A stretch of 64,000 nucleotides of DNA, from NCBI GenBank assembly GCA_003999685.1, contig CP021230.1:1488001-1552000 (forward strand), in the 5' to 3' direction. The DNA is from Taiwanofungus camphoratus (lineage: Eukaryota > Basidiomycota > Agaricomycetes > Polyporales > Taiwanofungaceae). Under the pieces are notes generated by a model, which searched no databases, had not been told where the DNA came from, and was given only the letters and a program-made list of their open reading frames with translations. Of the stretch, positions 58,800 to 64,000 are shown piece by piece. The translations under genes were made by a program, and so were the position numbers. Numbering within the stretch: position 1 is the first letter of the stretch; every line of letters begins with the position of its first letter.

Positions 58800-59337
58800 T
58801 TGACCGATTTGTTTAGTTTACCAACTCTGCTGTGTTTCGTCTCGTGTTTCGCTGGTGATTTGTGTATTTACTGAAATTGCTCTCTTTATCATCGGACCGC
58901 TGTATGGCTCTATTCCATATTGACCCTGCATGCCGTTTTATATTTCTTGCTATCTTCCATGTCTCTTCACCAACATGCAACGTAAGGAACGGGATGCATA
59001 AGTCTGTACAGAGCGCAAGAGAGGGTATCAAGATCGTCATGACTAAGTACACTGTGGAACAAACCATCCTACGCAAGATGCGCAAGCGAAAACTTGTCCA
59101 TAGCAAGAGACGAAACAAAAACGACGTGTCTAAGGCGTAGAGAGAGAATTCGTGCGTATACATCATAATTAACCCAGCGACTAAGTCAGACAACCAAGAT
59201 ATAACCACCAGAGCATTGTCGCCAAAGGGGACGTCATCTTGCCCTGGCTGTTAGTCTATTGTTTATCATCGATCAAGTGATCGAAGTCCGTCCGGATGGC
59301 CAAAAGCCCAGCGCCGCCAGCAGAGACGCTGTTCGCT
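58800..59337. other. Convergent intergenic region
   Basis: 3' flanks of the pinin and CFEM genes. AT-rich at first, with no gene recognised. Confidence 0.5.
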
Positions 59338-60243
59338 TTACCATCCAAACAAGGCCTCAAGGAGCGCCAGCCCGACGCCTGCAACCACCACGAGTTCTAT
59401 ACTCGGCATCCGAGCACTATGTTTTACGTGCGCGGCACTCGCACTCTGCGACGGCGAAGGTGAACCCGAGCTCGAGGCACTTGTCCTGCTCGCTGAGCCA
59501 CTCGGGCTAGTGGCACTAATGCTGGCACTCCCACTGCTAGACGACGCCGATAGCGGCATGGACGACGGCATCGCTGTGCCAGCGGAGCCGGACGCGGACG
59601 TGAGTGATGGAGTGGGGAATGAGAGCGTGGTGCTAGGTGAAGCGACTGCGCAGAACATGTTTGAGAGCGACTCGGCAGAGGTGAGCGAGGAGGGGCAGTA
59701 GGATGACATGCAGGAGACAATGTGCGAGGCGAATGTCGTCGCGCTGGAAGAGAATAGATACAATCAGCTGCGGTCTGAGGGAGGCCGGACATCAGGAGAC
59801 GCCTACTTGGCACTGGCACAGTAGCAGTCCACATCGACAATGCTGTCGCAACCTGTATCCGCAATTGCGAGCGCAAGGCAATTGTCAACTTATAGATAAA
59901 TAAATGAAAATTGCAATTGGACGACATCGCGCAGCAAGCAAAGCAGAAACAGTGAGTTCATGTCCAAATATACTCGATAGAATAACTCACCGCAGGACGA
60001 GTAGCCACTCAAACTGGGATAGTCCGCCGTATTTGTTGCCGACGCGCTCGAGCTAACACTACTATTCATGCTCCCAGTCGCGCTTACACTCCCCGACACC
60101 GAGTGTGCGGAGCCCGAGCTCGAACTCACCGGCACACCAGACGACGATGACGGCGTTGGCGGAATTTGTGAAGGTGCCGACTGTGCGGCGACGAGGGACG
60201 ATGAGAGTAGGAGGAGTAAGGAGAGTGGGAGTGCAAGAAACAT
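59338..60243 (-). CDS. CFEM-domain GPI-anchored surface protein
   Basis: This is a fungal cell-surface protein; CFEM proteins can bind haem or act in wall and host interactions. The ATG at 60243 starts MFLALPLSLLLLLSSSLVAA, a signal peptide. A Ser-rich linker precedes the domain. With two introns (about 59990-59893 and 59818-59768) the CFEM core reads YPSLSGYSSC, VDNCLALAIADTGC, DSIVDVDCYC, ATTFASHIVSC, MSSYC and SLSNMFC, giving all eight cysteines in the family spacing. A second Ser/Thr-rich stretch, probably O-mannosylated, leads to a C-terminal hydrophobic segment (IELVVVAGVGLALLEALFGW) typical of a GPI-anchor signal. The acidic residue after the third Cys that is linked to haem binding is present as Asp. 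The CFEM core appears only if the first intron acceptor is taken as CTATAAG. Confidence 0.85.
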
Positions 60244-63200
60244 CACGACAGAGCAGCGAGGAACTTGGTGGTGCTTGAGCGTACAGGAGAACGTACTGTA
60301 AAATAAAATGCGCAGCGGATGCATCGGACTGGCAGAATTAGGCCGTTGCTGCGAACTCGGCTCAGTGCCATATTTGGCACTCTCGATGTCTTTCACTGTG
60401 ACGGGACCCATCTGTCTTTTTCACTTTCATATATGGAGCCGACAAACGTTTGTTCCCAAAGTTTCACCAGTGCACGTACAGACAAGGCGCATTGATCTCA
60501 CTGCGACTTCGCTATTATACCTGCATCTGGTAGTCATGTAGCCTCTCACCTCCGTCGTCCAATATCTAGGAATGCAGTATATGAAACGGGCGCGTCAAGT
60601 TTATGTCTGATAGGGCAGATCGTACTTCCTAACTATAAGTCTCTGCACACTAGGCCTCAAAGCCTATGGTCAACGATTGAAGGTCGTTCCTTGTAATTGA
60701 GGCCGAAATATAGTGAAGAGGCCGTCTGCACGCCGCATGTATTCCAACTATTGTCATCACAAGCAAGCTTTCGATCAGTGCAGAAAATTATGCTCATTTT
60801 TCCGCTGGTTCGTGGAGTTCGACCAATAGCAACTTTGAAACGGAAAGTCCTTATGCATTCAATAACACTCAAGATCAGAGAACAGAGCTGTGATCCATAC
60901 TCGATGTCCAAATTGCTTCTGCACCACGAAATCACTTGCAAGAGGATATCAACTTTCACCGAGGGTAGGGGGCATCCTGTCGGTGTGAAATTGTTGTGTC
61001 AAGACTATAATACGAGCTCTCCGATCTCGTCAAGTTTCAGAGGACCATCAATCGAAAACAAGATCAGATACTAACTTCAGGTGTAGTACATGAATAAACC
61101 ATCGACCGGTGGCTCCAGATTCCGTGCAGTAGATTGCGAAAACATGAGATCGGTGCATTTCTGTACAAACCCCGATGCACAAATTTATGGCCAACTTCCT
61201 GACTGCAAGTATCATATATGAACAGCATGAACATCGCTCCCGTTCCATTTTTGTAATGCCTACTGAAGTTTGTGGGAGCTTCTCTCATGAGATGCCAACC
61301 GCATCCAGATCCGCAAATAGACTTGAAAGGAGTTTGTTCACTTCAAGAGGTTCCGTCGTCGTTAGTCAGGCACAGCTAACCTTCGGTTGTGAACTATGAG
61401 ATGATTAGAGATTGTGAGCCTCGTAATCCGGCAAAATACCGTGCTCTAAGACAGGCAGTTCAAGTGCTGTTGAGGCAGGACAGAAACAAGTCAGGCAAAA
61501 CTGGGCAAGAGGCATACTAGTAGGATGCGTGTGACGCAGGATATAGCTCATTGCAAACATCTTCAGTTTAGGCCATGCTTACGAAAATCATCACCACTTG
61601 CTAATATGAACCAGCATGGGGTTTTAAGCTTGACCCAGGTTCATCAGTCTGAATGGTGCCGAGCGTGCAGAAGCACAATGAAGCGAACTTTGAGCACAAC
61701 CGACGTAGAAAGATGTGGCACTGCTCTATGTTCCCCATGCTGTCAACCGATGCCTTCAAATCTTGCACAGCGGGAATCAATATACCGGTCATAAATCGTT
61801 CCAGATACTCGCCATTGCCGCCTATTGTCAGAACTCGTGATGTGCGAAACGGAATTGATGGGGCGGATCCCCCAAAAATTAACCAGTCGTGAATCTTGAA
61901 GACCAATCACTTTGTAGGCTAGAAAGAATACGAACCAGGGAGCTTTGAGAATGATTGAGGAGGCATACATGTCCACTATCCGTAGGTGGCTCTACCCATT
62001 AATGGACGTCACAAGTAACGACGGAGATAAGTGTCTTACAAAATGTTTTCAATGAGGGGGGCCTTGTGATAGATTTCACGTAAGAGTGGTGCGGGAGCCT
62101 TGTCTGCATCAACACAGGCCACATTCTGGATAGCGGTGATCCCAAGGGGCACTGAATTCATTCATCTACTTCACGGCACACACATCCAAAGTTGGTATAA
62201 AGATTGGAACACGAGAGTGACGTAAATGATGACAAGCCTTGTGGTATCAGGATAAGGATGTTTCCAGTGTAGCTCTTTTGGTTCAGGTAGACGAGTTCGA
62301 TCATCATTGAGACAAATCAAAGTCTTGAACAACGAACGACGGTCATTGGCTTCATTAGTGACCGTCAGGGTGCGCACGCTCCAAACGTAGTGATGACATT
62401 GCGCCAAGAGATGGAGTCATACCAAACCTAAGGAGTAACAGATAAGTCTTGGAAATACATGAGGAATTGTTGTATCAACGTACATATCTCGTTCATATCT
62501 CGTTGTCTTGCATGGTTCAGCGTCAAACTGGGATAGCCAGAACAGCATTATTGCATTCGTGATACCTGTAGTCTCCTCTTGCCATTCGTCGCTCGGAAGA
62601 GTTCCAAGCGATGAGAAGAGTGCAAAAAGAGGGGCCACGGAAGCGTGTGCCACACAACCATGACACTTTAACTTATTTACTACAGCATCAGAGAGGGACA
62701 GCATTCACGAGTGGACTATGTCAATGTTCCATAAGTCCTGCGGGCCTCTCCGTGTAAAAGCCCTTCTGAGGAAAGGTGAGAAAAGCTCTCGTATAGGATG
62801 TTGTGAGGGGCCACACGTGAAAGCATAGTAGCGGGAGGAACTGTGACACCACCAATCTGAAGTATGCAGCTTGTAGGCAAGCCCGAGACATATTCATGCC
62901 TTTCATCTTGATCCATGGCAGAACGGACAGTTGCAATTCACCGGTTTGACCTTGGAGGCTCGATCAGTACAGTCAAAATAATACAGAACAAAGGGACCCA
63001 TTTCCCCCGGTTGAATAAGGAAACAGAGTTACAATCTTGAATAGAGCATATTTACAGAGACCTAGGTCTCGGATTGAAGCTCAAATTGGTGTTCGACGAC
63101 TCGGACCTAATCAACCAATGAGGGGTGGTGGCTTGAAAAGGCAATTTTGGAAACTGCCGAGTTTCTTAGATGTCATGTAATCTTCCTCTAACCCTGCTTC

Positions 63201-64000
63201 CTCTAACCCCCACTGTGATGTCGGGACCTGCTGCATTCTATGTACCCTCAGTGATGAACTTGGGAAGCTTTTAAGTGATGGCGACATACTTGTATTGTGA
63301 TTATTGCCATACTCGCAAAGGTTATATTTCTTTTCATGCAGAGTAGAAACGGATGGAGGACAACGTGCCTAACGTGTGTTCAGCGTACGCTATCATCAAA
63401 TCTCCTGGTATCAAGAATTTAGAATCAATGAAGGAGACCGAGAGAATTGCACCGTAGCTGGTGAAAGCTGCGTGCATACATTGGTATATAAGGTTTGTTG
63501 TAAAGGCATGATGGACCACACTGATTCTAGAATCTTTCGATACGGAATGATATACTGACTGTGTTGGTCTGATTTCGGTAGATAATTGCCACGTACAGCT
63601 GGAGTTAAATCGAGAAAAGTCATAGTCGTGGAATGCCAATTACCATTAGGTGTTGCATGCATTCCTTGGTGACAAACCTGACGGAGGAGATATTTATGGT
63701 ATTAAGTGCATCTTCTTTATCATCTTGTTATAGTCATGTTCTTGTGTTAATTTATGCATACTGATAGATAGCAGATGGTCTTATCGTCTACTACATGCAG
63801 CCATCTTGTTAACGTACCCCAAGCTGCGGCGAATCTCTTCGTGAATATTGTTCCACGTTTGTTACTTCTTTCAGCCTCATGGGGTACGCGCAGCATTTGT
63901 GTACGCCTTTATCAACTCAACTCAAATTACGCGCTCCTAGCAACTTGTGTTGCACCTTCACACTTATGTCGCCCGACTCATCTTATATTGAGCAGGAACT
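60244..64000. other. About 3.8 kb, no gene that can be named
   Basis: On the minus strand several open blocks have coding-like composition: 62936-62716 (SCILQIGGVTVPPATMLSRV), 62704-62417 (WQEETTGITNAIMLFWLSQF), 61906-61601 (SVDSMGNIEQCHIFLRRLCS) and 60959-60657. They could be exons of one unknown gene, and the block 62704-62417 contains a possible GTACGT donor, but I cannot join them with confidence. Nothing recognisable lies on the plus strand, and the right end of the window (63,700-64,000) holds no feature. Confidence 0.3.

Overview
The window looks like a piece of an Agaricomycete (mushroom-type basidiomycete) nuclear genome. The signs are dense short GT-AG introns of about 45-100 bases, a FunK1-type kinase, a CFEM surface protein, a spliced mitochondrial ABC transporter, and basidiomycete-style Ty3 and DNA-transposon sequences. 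No bacterial features (operons, ribosome binding sites, CRISPR arrays) and no tRNA or rRNA genes were found. Coding ranges below run from the first to the last coding base and include introns.

Left part (1-17,335), mostly single-copy host genes: a peroxisomal acyl-CoA synthetase of the 4-coumarate-CoA ligase family ending in SKL (1,468-4,220, +); a C2H2 zinc-finger protein (5,340-6,729, -); an NFKBIL1-like protein with a terminal J-domain remnant (9,650-10,857, +); a coiled-coil protein of unknown function (11,294-12,407, -) that shares a divergent promoter region with a mitochondrial half ABC transporter (12,814-16,037, +); and the phosphatidylglycerophosphate phosphatase GEP4 (16,338-17,335, -), an enzyme of cardiolipin synthesis.

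Middle part (about 17.5-42.1 kb), a transposon nest. A decayed CACTA-like DNA transposon carries an inserted unit whose two ends are old LTRs in opposite orientation (17,868-22,591). A broken F-box gene follows (25,281-26,719). Two nearly identical 1,569-base DNA elements with TA target duplications then lie in opposite orientation 63 bases apart (26,803-40,449 and 40,513-42,081). The first is split by a young, apparently whole 12-kb Ty3-type LTR retrotransposon (28,208-40,281), which carries an extra antisense, intron-bearing reading frame and a second, internal polypurine-tract-like sequence.

Right part (42.4-60.2 kb), host genes again: a FunK1 kinase, a neutral ceramidase, a membrane-anchored histidine-phosphatase-like protein whose catalytic His is Asn, SRP72 (unusually short) in divergent orientation to a pinin-type splicing factor, and a GPI-anchored CFEM protein. 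The stretches 51,351-55,360 and 60,244-64,000 hold no gene I can name. The host genes do not form a single pathway. Three of them (acyl-CoA synthetase, GEP4, ceramidase) act on lipids, but I see no sign of a cluster. All calls come from reading the sequence by eye; no database search was possible.
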